This document shows, piece after piece, positions 52,534 to 61,762 of a stretch of 64,000 nucleotides of DNA. This DNA comes from Bryobacteraceae bacterium. GTDB lineage: Bacteria; Acidobacteriota; Terriglobia; Bryobacterales; Bryobacteraceae. The translations under genes and the position numbers were made by a program. Below the pieces are notes generated by a model that saw only the letters and a program-made list of their open reading frames with translations, was not told the origin of the DNA and made no database searches. The stretch's first letter is position 1. Every line of letters starts with the position of its first letter. Location of the stretch: assembly GCA_029975915.1 (NCBI GenBank), contig JARKOC010000250.1, forward strand, positions 1-64,000, written 5' to 3'.

Positions 52534-54111
52534 TCAGATCGTTAGCATGAGGTGGTCAGGGCAGCCCTGCTGTGTGTTTTCGTACAGAGTGTCGATCAGA
52601 TCCAGTCCATGCGTTGCCAGGAACGGCAGGATCGAGTAGAACCGTTCCTGAAGATGGCGGTCGGGGTACACCAGACCCGCGATATGACCCACCGCGGCGT
52701 CGGCCAGGCCGTTTCGGCGCAGAGCCTCGGCCGCCGTCTTTTTCTGGATCTTCTCCATCTGGTAGAGGATCTTGGCCTTGCTCTTCTCCATTGCGGCCGC
52801 GAGTGTGGAATCGAACCCGTGGAGGTGTCCCCGCAACCGGTCCACAGCGGAGCGCACTTCGAGGATGGAGTCATCGAAAGCGTTCTCCAATTCCTCCGGC
52901 AGCAGGATCTGGGCGACTCGCCTCCTCAGCATCTCCTCGCCATGGAAGCAGTCGGCCAGGCTCAAATGATACCGCTCCATTAGCATCCGCCCCCGTTCGT
53001 CGAGAAGCGTGAACCCGGATCGCGGCGTAATCACGGGTGACCGTCCGAGCAAGGTTCTGTAAAGCGTTTCCGACTGAGCCAGGTAGGCGATCTCCGCAGG
53101 GCCACAAACGAACGCGGCGGTCGGGAACAAGTAGTCCTGCATAACGGGGCGAAGCAGGGCTGTCGGAGAAAGCATCGCCGCATGCTGGGCGAGATCTCCC
53201 GGAGAGAGTGTCTCGGCCCCGATTTGATATCCCTTCCCCTTCAGCTTCAAGCTGTGCCGCAGTCCGTCCCGCATCAGGAAGAATAGCGACGTCGAGTCAT
53301 CGAAGTGCACCTGCGCGTGATAGCCGGCTTCGTTCAGTTCACGGCCTCTCTCGCTAAGGGCCGCCGAGAGTGCGACCGATCCCAAAGCTGCTTCTTTCAG
53401 CAGCGGCTCGGCCAGGGCGCGGAATCCCTCGGTCATGGGGTCGGCGAAAACGAACCCGAAGCCGGCAAGCAGTCTCTCCAGCAGGCGCTTGAAACCTTCA
53501 CCGAACGTCACCCCAGGCCGGTAGGCGTCTTCAATGAGACTAGTGACCTCGTCGGCGTAAAGCAATCCTTCCAGAGCTTGCCGCAGCATCTCCACAGGCG
53601 GTTCGTCAACAACTACATCCCCTACAGGTTGCCCCGCCTTGCCGTTGGCGTGTGCGGCGAGCCGTACCGGGCGGCGGCGGCGGTTGTAAACGTGGCAGTG
53701 ATCGATCTCCTGGTGGTCGTGGTCCTCAGTAGCCATCCAGAAAACGGGTACAGCGCGAATTCCGCTGTTGTTCAATTGATGGGCCAACTTGGCCGCTGTT
53801 AGCGCCTTGTACAGTGTGTACGCCGGTCCGCCAAACAATCCGGCCTGCTGCCCGGTGACCACCGCCACCGTGCCCGGCATTTCCAACATGGACAAGGCGG
53901 GCGATTCGCCGTTGGTCCGCCTCAGGACCGACACAACCGCCTGGCGTCTCGAGAACGGGATTTCTGCTTCCGCCGCGGCCCTTGTGATAGACGCCGGGTC
54001 ATGCGGATCGTGACGGTAAAATCGAGCCACTCGGTCAAAGCGGTAGAGGTAGTCTGCAAACAGCGCGCTCGTTCCTGGCAATTCGGTATGGGGAATACAG
54101 ATGGTTCGCAT
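52534..54111 (-). CDS. bshC: Bacillithiol synthesis cysteine-adding enzyme
   Basis: A 525-residue BshC, the last enzyme of bacillithiol synthesis, which adds Cys to glucosaminyl-malate. Diagnostic segments are VAVVTGQQAGLFGGPAYTLY, VFWMATEDHDHQEI and RSGFTLLDERGRMLMERY, and a C-terminal coiled-coil region (AAMEKSKAKILYQMEKIQKK). Length is normal. BshA and BshB are not in the window. It is divergent from cyaY, with 95 nt between, and follows the aldolase by 25 nt downstream on the minus strand. Confidence 0.93.
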   Translation of the reverse strand: MRTICIPHTELPGTSALFADYLYRFDRVARFYRHDPHDPASITRAAAEAEIPFSRRQAVVSVLRRTNGESPALSMLEMPGTVAVVTGQQAGLFGGPAYTLYKALTAAKLAHQLNNSGIRAVPVFWMATEDHDHQEIDHCHVYNRRRRPVRLAAHANGKAGQPVGDVVVDEPPVEMLRQALEGLLYADEVTSLIEDAYRPGVTFGEGFKRLLERLLAGFGFVFADPMTEGFRALAEPLLKEAALGSVALSAALSERGRELNEAGYHAQVHFDDSTSLFFLMRDGLRHSLKLKGKGYQIGAETLSPGDLAQHAAMLSPTALLRPVMQDYLFPTAAFVCGPAEIAYLAQSETLYRTLLGRSPVITPRSGFTLLDERGRMLMERYHLSLADCFHGEEMLRRRVAQILLPEELENAFDDSILEVRSAVDRLRGHLHGFDSTLAAAMEKSKAKILYQMEKIQKKTAAEALRRNGLADAAVGHIAGLVYPDRHLQERFYSILPFLATHGLDLIDTLYENTQQGCPDHLMLTI

Positions 54112-54206
54112 GCGGTCCGCCAGGCTTCCGCCCCGGATACACCCGAGCGTATCAAACTCAGGCGCCGTGCGGCTTCAGATAACATCAAAGAAACAGGCAA
54201 ACAAGC

Positions 54207-54530
54207 ATGGAAGATCAGGAGTTTCAACAGCGCGCCAGCCAGGCGATCGAGGATTTGAATAACCGGTTGGGTTACGCAGCCAGCGAATTCGATTTTGACG
54301 TCGACCTGAACGCCGGAGCGCTGGTTGTTGAGTTTGAGGATCCAAAAGAACGCTTTGTCGTCAGCCCCAATTCGCCAGTCCGGCAAATCTGGGTGTCCGC
54401 GCACGTCCAGAGCTACAAGCTCGATTGGGATGCCGGCCGCCAAGCGTTCATCTTCGCCAAAACCGGCGAGTCGCTGGACGATCTGATCGCCTCGGCGATC
54501 CGCAAGCGAATTCCGGATTTCGCCTACTAG
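54207..54530 (+). CDS. cyaY: Frataxin-like iron-binding protein
   Basis: A 107-residue CyaY/frataxin. The acidic first helix (EDQEFQQRASQAIEDLN), the DFDVDLNAGALVVEF strand and the conserved PVRQIWVSAHVQSYKLDWD beta-sheet core match the family. It acts in iron delivery and control of Fe-S cluster assembly. The TAG stop overlaps the GTG start of hemW by 1 nt, so the two are coupled. The family is best known from Proteobacteria and mitochondria, so presence here is notable. Confidence 0.87.
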   Translation: MEDQEFQQRASQAIEDLNNRLGYAASEFDFDVDLNAGALVVEFEDPKERFVVSPNSPVRQIWVSAHVQSYKLDWDAGRQAFIFAKTGESLDDLIASAIRKRIPDFAY

Positions 54531-55645
54531 TGCCTGGCGTCTACATTAGCTATCCCTTTTGCGCTCAGAAGTGCACGTACTGCAACTTCGCCTCGGGTGT
54601 CTTTCCTGGTGCGCTGGCCGCTGAATACTTGACAGCGGTGATCAAAGAAATGGCTTCCGCCCCGTGGTCCTGGACCCCTGAGACGGTCTATCTCGGCGGC
54701 GGCACGCCCTCACAGATCTCTCCTGCTCATCTTGCTAGGCTCTTATCCGTTATCCCCGGCCACCCGTGGCGCGAGGCCACAATCGAAGCCGCGCCCGGCA
54801 CAATCACCGATGAAATCGCCCGCGCCTGGGTCGAATCCGGCATCAATCGCGTCTCACTGGGCGTTCAGTCCTTTGCCGAAGCCGAACTTCGCGGTACTGG
54901 CAGACGCCACACCGCTCAGACAGTTCAGGATGAAATCAACATCCTCAGATCCCATGGCCTCACGAACATATCCATCGACCTTATCGCCGGGTTGCCCCGC
55001 CAAACGGAATCGAGTTGGCGGCAATCCCTCGACTGGATCGAGCGCCTCCAGGTTCCACACGTCTCCGTCTACATGCTCGAGGTAGACCAGGGTTCAAGAC
55101 TCGGCTTGGAGATCCTCAACCTCGGGCAACGCTATGGCGCCGGCGAGGTGCCGGATGAAGCCTCCGTGGTCGGCTTCTATGAGCAGGCAGTCGAGCGGTT
55201 GGCTGCGATGGGGCTGTTCCAGTACGAGATCTCCAATTTCGCCCGGACTGGCTTGGAGTCCATCCACAACCTCAAATACTGGCGGCTTGAGCCGTACCTC
55301 GGCTTCGGCGCCGATGCCCACTCCTGCTGTGACGGAATGAGATGGCAAAACGTCGAATCGGCGGACGATTACGTCGTGAAGATCCGGGAGGGACAATCCC
55401 CTGTCCTGGAGACCACTCCCGCCGTGCCGGACGAGGAGTATTTCTTCCTTGGTCTTCGCCAAATGTCGGGCGTCGAGGCCGGACCAGAGAAAATCAGGCC
55501 TTACCGGAACGCAGTCGAGCGTCTGACCGCAGCAGGACTGCTCACCTACGACGGCCAAATCCTCAAGCTGACGCGCCGCGGCATTTTGTTATCCAATGAG
55601 GTCTTTGGAGAGTTCATCAAGCCATGCCGGAAATCATTGATCTGA
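54530..55645 (+). CDS. hemW: Radical SAM HemW-type heme chaperone / oxygen-independent coproporphyrinogen oxidase-like
   Basis: A 371-residue radical SAM protein. The Fe4S4/SAM motif is YPFCAQKCTYCNF (Cys11, Cys15, Cys18), with only three cysteines and an Asn-Phe end as in HemW, not the CxC of HemN. VYLGGGTPSQI, RVSLGVQSF and DLIAGLPRQT are family motifs and the HNLKYW motif associated with HemW heme binding is present (about residue 245). The usual HIP before the first Cys reads SYP, an unusual change. GTG at 54530 begins it, overlapping cyaY. Confidence 0.87.
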   Translation: MPGVYISYPFCAQKCTYCNFASGVFPGALAAEYLTAVIKEMASAPWSWTPETVYLGGGTPSQISPAHLARLLSVIPGHPWREATIEAAPGTITDEIARAWVESGINRVSLGVQSFAEAELRGTGRRHTAQTVQDEINILRSHGLTNISIDLIAGLPRQTESSWRQSLDWIERLQVPHVSVYMLEVDQGSRLGLEILNLGQRYGAGEVPDEASVVGFYEQAVERLAAMGLFQYEISNFARTGLESIHNLKYWRLEPYLGFGADAHSCCDGMRWQNVESADDYVVKIREGQSPVLETTPAVPDEEYFFLGLRQMSGVEAGPEKIRPYRNAVERLTAAGLLTYDGQILKLTRRGILLSNEVFGEFIKPCRKSLI

Positions 55646-56664
55646 GGAGCGACACAGTCACCAGGCCGACGCCAGCCATGCGCCAGGCCATGTTCGACGC
55701 TGAGGTGGGCGACGACGTCTATGGCGAGGACCCCACCGTCAACCGCCTTGAAGCGCGCGCGGCTGCCATCGCCGGCAAGGAGGCGGCGCTGTTTGTGCCC
55801 ACGGGCACGATGGGCAACACCATCGCCATCAAGCTTCTGACCAATCACGGCCAGGAGGTCATCTGTGATTCCCGGGGCCACCTTTTGAACTACGAACTCT
55901 CTATGGCCGCCTGGTTCTCCGGATGCCTGATCCGTCCCATTGATACCCCAGACGGCATCCTGACCTGGGAGTCAATCAAACCGCACATCCGTCCCCTGGG
56001 CCCGCATTGGGCGCAGACCGGCTGTATCGAACTCGAAGACACCCATAACATGGCGGGCGGTACCGTGTACCCCCTCGATGTGATCGACGAAATCTGCGGC
56101 GAGGCTCGACGTCTCGGTATTCGGGTTCATCTCGACGGCGCGCGCGTCTTTAACGCCGCGGTGTCCCAGGGCGTTTCCGTCGCCAGAATCTGCGAGCCCG
56201 TCGATACCGTCATGTTTTGTCTTTCGAAGGGGCTTGCGGCGCCGGCGGGGTCGATGCTTGCGGGCAGCAAGGAACTGATCGATCGCGGCCGGCTGTACAG
56301 GAAGCGGCTCGGTGGCGGCATGAGGCAGTCCGGTATTCTGGCCGCCGCCGGATTGCTCGCCTTGGAAACAATGGTGGACCGTCTGGATGAGGACCATTCC
56401 AACGCCCGCCATCTGGCTGCATTCCTCGCGTCTCTCATCGGGGTGCGCGTACTCAACCCTGAGCCGGCAACTAATATCGTCGTCTTCGACGTTTCCGGCA
56501 CTGGCCGGACCGCCGCAGCCATTAGCGCGGATCTGAAGTCCCGCGGCGTCTTGATCAACCCAATCTCACCCGCCGCCATGCGCCTGGTCACCCACTGTGA
56601 TTTCCATGCCAGCCAGTTGCAGGCGGCCGAAACGGCGTTGGCGGCGGCGCTGGCGATTCAGTAG
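55624..56664 (+). CDS. ltaE: Low-specificity L-threonine aldolase
   Basis: A 346-residue PLP enzyme that splits L-threonine and L-allo-threonine to glycine and acetaldehyde. The N-terminal IIDLRSDTVTRPTPAMRQAM and the GDDVYGEDPTVNRLE motif are hallmark; PTGTMGNTIAIK binds phosphate, HLDGARVFNAAV contacts PLP and MFCLSKGLAAPAGS carries the Schiff-base Lys. Length is normal. It overlaps the end of hemW by 22 nt. Confidence 0.95.
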   Translation: MPEIIDLRSDTVTRPTPAMRQAMFDAEVGDDVYGEDPTVNRLEARAAAIAGKEAALFVPTGTMGNTIAIKLLTNHGQEVICDSRGHLLNYELSMAAWFSGCLIRPIDTPDGILTWESIKPHIRPLGPHWAQTGCIELEDTHNMAGGTVYPLDVIDEICGEARRLGIRVHLDGARVFNAAVSQGVSVARICEPVDTVMFCLSKGLAAPAGSMLAGSKELIDRGRLYRKRLGGGMRQSGILAAAGLLALETMVDRLDEDHSNARHLAAFLASLIGVRVLNPEPATNIVVFDVSGTGRTAAAISADLKSRGVLINPISPAAMRLVTHCDFHASQLQAAETALAAALAIQ

Positions 56665-56786
56665 GGGGTGAGCCCTGCACAATTGACACGGCGTGCGACG
56701 TATTTCTGGTAGTATTTCTTAACAACAGGGCCTTCGGCCGCTCAGTCACTGCCGGCGGGGCTGGGACCCTCCGATCAAGAAATCCC

Positions 56787-57449
56787 ATGATTCTGGTTTC
56801 AATCGTACTAGCGCTTCTGGTCCAGGACGTGACTCCGGAAACTCCCTCCGCCGCGCTGGCTTCCGCTCAAGCGAAGGCCATTTCGGCTCACCGGCTGTTC
56901 CGCGAGCGGACCAGGGGCTCCCAAGCGTGTGAGCCCCAAACCTTAACGGCGCTCTCCACCGCCAATCGGCTGGCCATCGATGCCATTCAACGCCGTCAAA
57001 AGGTCCTCGCAGCGATGGAATCTGAGGGACTGGCCGGCGCCGCCGCAATTACGCCAGAACCCGCCGATGCCGAACTGGGGCGCGCTGTGGATCTGCTCCG
57101 GCGGGACATGGAAATCTCGGCTGCCATGCTCTCTAAAGTCTCCTCTGGAGACGAGAATGCGCAGCCGTCGGTGGGCGAGGCTCTGGCGCGAGTTGATGCC
57201 CTCCAGCGTGTGGATCTCCTCAAGTCGGTCGCGTCCGGACAGAGCCAGAATGGAGTGCTGCTGCCTACCACATTGGCCAGGGATCTCGCGATCGAGGAGA
57301 ACCTCATCCAGGCCTATTTCGCCGCATCGCGAGCCGAAATCGAGCGTGTATGCCTGGAAAAACCGCCTGTCTCCGATGATCCGTTCCGCGTGCCCGCCCG
57401 CCCGGCTAAACCGGCGGCAAAACCATCGAGAAAGGGCGCGCCGCAATGA
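56787..57449 (+). CDS. Hypothetical secreted helical protein
   Basis: A 220-residue protein with a short hydrophobic N-terminus (MILVSIVLALLVQD) that could be a signal peptide, then an Ala/Leu/Arg/Glu-rich sequence compatible with long helices or coiled coil, and a Pro/Ala/Lys-rich end (RPAKPAAKPSRKG). No known domain recognised. It overlaps the next gene by 4 nt (ATGA), so the two are translated together and are presumably partners. A 122-nt gap separates it from ltaE. Confidence 0.65.
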   Translation: MILVSIVLALLVQDVTPETPSAALASAQAKAISAHRLFRERTRGSQACEPQTLTALSTANRLAIDAIQRRQKVLAAMESEGLAGAAAITPEPADAELGRAVDLLRRDMEISAAMLSKVSSGDENAQPSVGEALARVDALQRVDLLKSVASGQSQNGVLLPTTLARDLAIEENLIQAYFAASRAEIERVCLEKPPVSDDPFRVPARPAKPAAKPSRKGAPQ

Positions 57450-58642
57450 GGGATGTGTCCGCTAGTGCTGCCGCCCGCTGGGCTCACAACACTCGGGCGC
57501 TCTCTACCCGTGTTCTGGTGGCGATCGCGTGTTTCTCAGCCGTCTGCGGCCAGTCAAAGGAAGCATCCTTGTCCGCTGCGCGAGAGGCTTATTCATCGTC
57601 CATGGACATCTGGATGGCCCTCCAGCAGGATCTGCCCATCCAGATCAGACGGCTCCCGCCTGCCGACGCGCTGGCCAAACTGCAAGCTGTTGAAAAAGCA
57701 CGCTTGGACGTGGGCAAGGCCCGCCGCGATTACCTCAATCTGATCAAAGATGCTTACACCGCGGCCGCTTCCCGCTATGAGGTGGCTGACCACTCCAAGA
57801 GCGAAGCCGGGGCAATGATCGAAATCACGGACAAGGAGCTACTATCCGACCTTGACCAGGTGATCTCGCGGCTGGATGAAGAGATCCGGAGTTCGGCCGC
57901 CACTGACCGCCCTCGGGCGGCCGGTCTGCAAAAGCAGAAGACTGAGTTGCTCGACCTCAAGAGTCTGGTTCTTAGGCGGGGCCGGGATCTCGACCGGTAC
58001 GAAGCGGAGTTATCGCAGTTCAGGTCGGGCCGCCAGGCGCTGAACCGGGCATACCTCGACCTCGCAGGATGGGTCACCTCGGCCGCGGAAGCCGCCGGCC
58101 GGGACGACGCTCGCTGGACAGCCGCCTATTCCCGGCTGCGCGCTCAAATTGAGAGCAGACCAGTTGAAAAGCCCGTTTCCAAGCTGCCTGAGGCGCCTCC
58201 ACCGGCGCAGCCGGTTGCCACCCCCATCGTTCCTTCTGCTCAGGCTGCCGTATCGGCGCTTGTCCCCAACATCAGCGGACTTTGGGTACTCAACAACCCG
58301 CGCGCGCGAAAACTGCCTTCGGGCGCGTACGAGCCCGCCAGCGCCCGCCTGGAAATCACACAGACCGGCCCTGAAGTCAGCGGCTCCTATGAGTGCTCCT
58401 TCGCCGTACCCGAAAACGAATCCTACAACCCACTGGTGCGCTTTAACTTCGCCGGGAGGATTACCAACCCGATCCTCCGGTTTGACATCAAGGCCCCGCT
58501 GGCGGGCACAATCCTCATCCGTCAGGGCGCGGCCGGAACACTTGAGGTCTCCTATGGAATCAGGAATCCTCAGAAGGCCGGGATCGACTTTGGCCTCGTG
58601 CCTGACGACGGCCCGCAAGTCCTGAACAGAGCGGTTCGTTAG
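57446..58642 (+). CDS. Hypothetical secreted coiled-coil protein with C-terminal beta-domain
   Basis: A 398-residue protein: N-terminal hydrophobic stretch (about 22-34, VLVAIACFSAVCGQ), a coiled-coil region of about 200 residues (for example LLSDLDQVISRLDEEIRSSA), a Pro-rich linker (about 240-265) and a C-terminal beta-rich domain (LEITQTGPEVSGSYECSFAV) with a lipocalin-like 'GxYxxS' flavour. I do not recognise a family. The gene overlaps its upstream partner by 4 nt. Both precede the cystathionine-gamma-synthase-like gene after 61 nt. Confidence 0.65.
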   Translation: MRDVSASAAARWAHNTRALSTRVLVAIACFSAVCGQSKEASLSAAREAYSSSMDIWMALQQDLPIQIRRLPPADALAKLQAVEKARLDVGKARRDYLNLIKDAYTAAASRYEVADHSKSEAGAMIEITDKELLSDLDQVISRLDEEIRSSAATDRPRAAGLQKQKTELLDLKSLVLRRGRDLDRYEAELSQFRSGRQALNRAYLDLAGWVTSAAEAAGRDDARWTAAYSRLRAQIESRPVEKPVSKLPEAPPPAQPVATPIVPSAQAAVSALVPNISGLWVLNNPRARKLPSGAYEPASARLEITQTGPEVSGSYECSFAVPENESYNPLVRFNFAGRITNPILRFDIKAPLAGTILIRQGAAGTLEVSYGIRNPQKAGIDFGLVPDDGPQVLNRAVR

Positions 58643-58703
58643 TTGTTTCCTGGCGCCCGGCCGGCCCGGACGCATCGCATAATGGGTTGGGAGGCAGGCC
58701 AAC

Positions 58704-59957
58704 ATGTCTGAGCCGAAACAACCAGGTTCGCATCCATCCACAGCCGTCCTGTCGCGGGGCTTCGATCCTCATCTCAGCGTGGGCAGCGCCAGACCAGCCG
58801 TTTTTCGAAGTTCCACTTACGTATTCTCCAGCCCGGAGTCGGCCCAGCGAGCCTTCGAGTTGCTCTCGGGTAGGGCCCAACTCGAAGCCGGCGAAACCGC
58901 GGACCTGATTTACTCCCGCTTCAATCACCCCAACGCACAGATTCTCGAGGACCAAATCATCCCGCTGGAGGAGGGCGCAGATTGGGCGGTCGTTTTCAAC
59001 AGCGGCATGGCCGCTATCATGACTACGCTGCTCGCCTGCGTCAGCCAGGGCGACGCCATTGTTCACACTGTTCCCCTCTACGGCGGCACCCAGAGCCTAT
59101 TGCATCAGTTTTTCGAGCCTTTTGGCGTTCGCACAATCCCCGTCGTCGCCGGACATGGCAGCCTCCTGGACGAGGCAATCCTGGGTACTGAGCGCGTCAA
59201 AGCCATCCTCATTGAGACCCCTGCCAATCCTACTATGGTCATGACCGACATCAAGCATGCCGCCCTCACAGCTTCGCGCCTCAATCCCAAGCCCTTCGTC
59301 ATGGTCGACAACACATTCCTCGGCCCCGCGTTTCAGCATCCAATCACATTGGGGGCTGATGTCGTCCTCTATTCGGCCACGAAGTACCTGGGGGGCTTCT
59401 CGGATCTTCTTGCCGGTGTCGCTTTGGGCGTCGACCGGCAAATGGAGTCCGCCGTGCGTTCACGGCGCGGGCTCTTCGGCAATATCCTCCAGCCCGATGA
59501 ATGTTGGATCCTGGATGGCCGCCTGCCCACGGTTTCCCTGCGAATGAACCGCCAGAGTAAGAACGCTCAACGCATCGCCGAGGGCCTTGTACGCCGGAAG
59601 GAGATCCGCAAAATCTACTACCCCACCCTCTTCGACGACCCCGAACAGATCCGCCTCCGCCTCGCCCAAACCGATTACCCAGGCGCAATGATCGCCATTG
59701 AATTGCACGGCGGCAAGCCTGCCGCTTTCGAGTTCCTGCGAAGTCTGAAACTCGTCCATAATGCCGTCTCCCTGGGTGGCATGGAGACTCTGGCCTGCCA
59801 TCCCAAGACCACTACCCACTCCGGTTGCAGCGCCGAAGAGCTTCGGATTGCCGGGATCACCGACGGCCTGGTGCGCATCTCAGTCGGTGTGGAGGACTGG
59901 AGGGACCTGATGCGGGATATGGAGCAGGCGCTAGACGCAGTCTCCAAACTCGTGTAG
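58704..59957 (+). CDS. Cystathionine gamma-synthase/methionine gamma-lyase family PLP enzyme
   Basis: A 417-residue Cys/Met-metabolism PLP enzyme. YSRFNHPNAQILEDQIIPLE, FNSGMAAIMTTLLACVSQGD, FVMVDNTFLGPAFQHPITLG and the PLP-binding Lys in SATKYLGGFSDLLAG are diagnostic, and GRLPTVSLRMNRQSKNAQRI closes the fold. The subfamily cannot be fixed from sequence alone (synthase, gamma-lyase or O-acetylhomoserine sulfhydrylase). GGGAGG is 9 nt before the ATG at 58704. Confidence 0.9.
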   Translation: MSEPKQPGSHPSTAVLSRGFDPHLSVGSARPAVFRSSTYVFSSPESAQRAFELLSGRAQLEAGETADLIYSRFNHPNAQILEDQIIPLEEGADWAVVFNSGMAAIMTTLLACVSQGDAIVHTVPLYGGTQSLLHQFFEPFGVRTIPVVAGHGSLLDEAILGTERVKAILIETPANPTMVMTDIKHAALTASRLNPKPFVMVDNTFLGPAFQHPITLGADVVLYSATKYLGGFSDLLAGVALGVDRQMESAVRSRRGLFGNILQPDECWILDGRLPTVSLRMNRQSKNAQRIAEGLVRRKEIRKIYYPTLFDDPEQIRLRLAQTDYPGAMIAIELHGGKPAAFEFLRSLKLVHNAVSLGGMETLACHPKTTTHSGCSAEELRIAGITDGLVRISVGVEDWRDLMRDMEQALDAVSKLV

Positions 59958-59968
59958 CCTGCGCGCGT

Positions 59969-61762
59969 CTACTCCCACTCGATCGTGCCCGGCGGCTTGT
60001 GCGTGAGATCGTAGAGAACTGCTGCTACGCCGTCCAGAGCCAGCAGACGTCGGGTCATCTCGTCGAGCAAGCCGCCGGGCATCACAACTGAACGGGCTGT
60101 CATGCCGTCAATCGAATGAATCGGCCTCAAGACAACTGAATCGCGACACGCATCAAAACCTAGCGGGATCAAAACCACAGGGAACTGCCAGACGTCATTC
60201 TCGAAACCCGAATCCAACGACATCTGCCGAACAATCGCGTCCGCCGCCCGCAATCTATTCAGTCTCTCCTGGGTGATGCTGGAGGGCCAAACGGACAATC
60301 CCTCGATTGGCTCATTTGCTCCCGCCAGCGCCACCACGCGGTTGACGTCGGACAACGTGTTGATTAATTGTGTCGCCTTCTCGTGAACGCCGGTTGCCTT
60401 TGGATTGTCTGCCAGGAGAAGGACCGAGCGGTAGGATCTGGAGTCGCCCTGCACTCCCACGCTCTTCACTGGTAACAACCAGCCCACGTTCCTCTTTTCA
60501 ATCGGCGCCGCGCTGTCCGAGCACAGGCAACGGATGGCCAACCCCGGACCGGGGAACGGATGGCGTGAAAGCAGCTCCTCCGGTAATTGCAGTTCCCGGC
60601 CCACTTCGCGGACTTCGTCCTTGTACAGCAGATGGAGTGGCTCGATGAGCCGGTTCTCCTCAATCAACTTCTGGATCCCCGCCACACGGTTGTGGTGCGT
60701 CTTGATCAGATCCGCTTTGGCCGTGCCGCCACTCTCGATCGTGTCGGGATAGATCGTACCCTGCCCCAGAATCCAGTCGTCGTCCAAATAGTGACCCGAT
60801 TCAAGGATCTGCTCTTGTACGGTGACGAACATCTCGCCAATGATGTGGCGCTTCCGCTCGGGATCGGTCACCCCGGCGAGCGCATCGAGGAACCGCTTCT
60901 GGGCGTGCTCGACCGCGAAAAGCCCCCGTCCAAGTGACTCGAATACTCCCTGGACAAACTCCGTCTCGCCCTGGCGCATCAACCCTGTATCCACGTAAAG
61001 CGCCCTTACCCGATCCTCCCCTAGGGCCCTCAGGCATAGCGTGAAAGCGACGGTCGAGTCTACCCCGCCGGAGACGAAGAAGAAGACTTTCCGCCCCGCC
61101 GCGACTCGCCGGATCTCTTCTTCGATCCTCAGCGTCTGCTCCTGCGGATTCCAATCCTGCTCGCATCCGGCAATTCCGAATAGGAAGTTCGAGAGAATCT
61201 GCCGCCCGCGTTCGGTATGCACCACTTCGGGATGGAACTGGACGCCGTAGATCTTTCTCTCCTCATCGGCGATCGCAGCTACCGGACAGGTCTCCGTCCA
61301 GCCGGTAAGTGAGAATCCAGGAGGCAGCGTCTGCACGGCGTCACGATGTGACATCCAGATCTGCTGCCGGCCAGCCACTCCATGCCACAAAGGGCCATCC
61401 GACGCCGTGTCCAACCACGCCAGGCCATACTCGCCCTTATCCCCCTTGGCGACCACTCCTCCCAAGTGCTTCGCGATCAACTGCTGTCCGTAACAGATGC
61501 CCAGCACGGCCGCGCCAGAGCTGAAAATCGCCGGGTCCACATCGGGTGAACCAGCTTCATAAACGCTCGATGGTCCGCCGGATATGACGATCGCTCTCGC
61601 TCCCGCGATCTCGACCGCCGGTATCTCGCTGTGGCGAATCTCCGAGTAAACACCCAATTCGCGGATCTTGCGCGTGATCAGATGGCAGTATTGCCCGCCA
61701 GTGTCAAGAACGATGACTTGTGGAATGGAAGTCTGCGGCTCGGATTCCGGCTGATGGATCAA
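59969..61762 (-). CDS. guaA: GMP synthase (glutamine-hydrolysing), long form
   Basis: A 597-residue enzyme that converts XMP to GMP. Class I amidotransferase triad: Cys90 (LGICYGQQL), His177 and Glu179 (VQFHPEV). ATP-pyrophosphatase P-loop SGGVDS at 231-236 and GQGTIYPDTIES follow. The end is THKPPGTIEWE, as in all GuaA. The usual enzyme is about 515-525 residues; here about 80 extra residues (about 412-495) lie before TQERLNRLRAADAIVRQ and contain LPVKSVGVQGDSRSY, which resembles the C-terminal dimerisation motif. It overlaps the protease stop by 4 nt. Confidence 0.93.
   Translation of the reverse strand: MIHQPESEPQTSIPQVIVLDTGGQYCHLITRKIRELGVYSEIRHSEIPAVEIAGARAIVISGGPSSVYEAGSPDVDPAIFSSGAAVLGICYGQQLIAKHLGGVVAKGDKGEYGLAWLDTASDGPLWHGVAGRQQIWMSHRDAVQTLPPGFSLTGWTETCPVAAIADEERKIYGVQFHPEVVHTERGRQILSNFLFGIAGCEQDWNPQEQTLRIEEEIRRVAAGRKVFFFVSGGVDSTVAFTLCLRALGEDRVRALYVDTGLMRQGETEFVQGVFESLGRGLFAVEHAQKRFLDALAGVTDPERKRHIIGEMFVTVQEQILESGHYLDDDWILGQGTIYPDTIESGGTAKADLIKTHHNRVAGIQKLIEENRLIEPLHLLYKDEVREVGRELQLPEELLSRHPFPGPGLAIRCLCSDSAAPIEKRNVGWLLPVKSVGVQGDSRSYRSVLLLADNPKATGVHEKATQLINTLSDVNRVVALAGANEPIEGLSVWPSSITQERLNRLRAADAIVRQMSLDSGFENDVWQFPVVLIPLGFDACRDSVVLRPIHSIDGMTARSVVMPGGLLDEMTRRLLALDGVAAVLYDLTHKPPGTIEWE

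Noticed and set aside
56680..56720. TTGACA followed by TAGTAT as a sigma-70 promoter before the first coiled-coil gene
   Set aside because: The spacing of 21 nt is too long and neither hexamer is otherwise supported.
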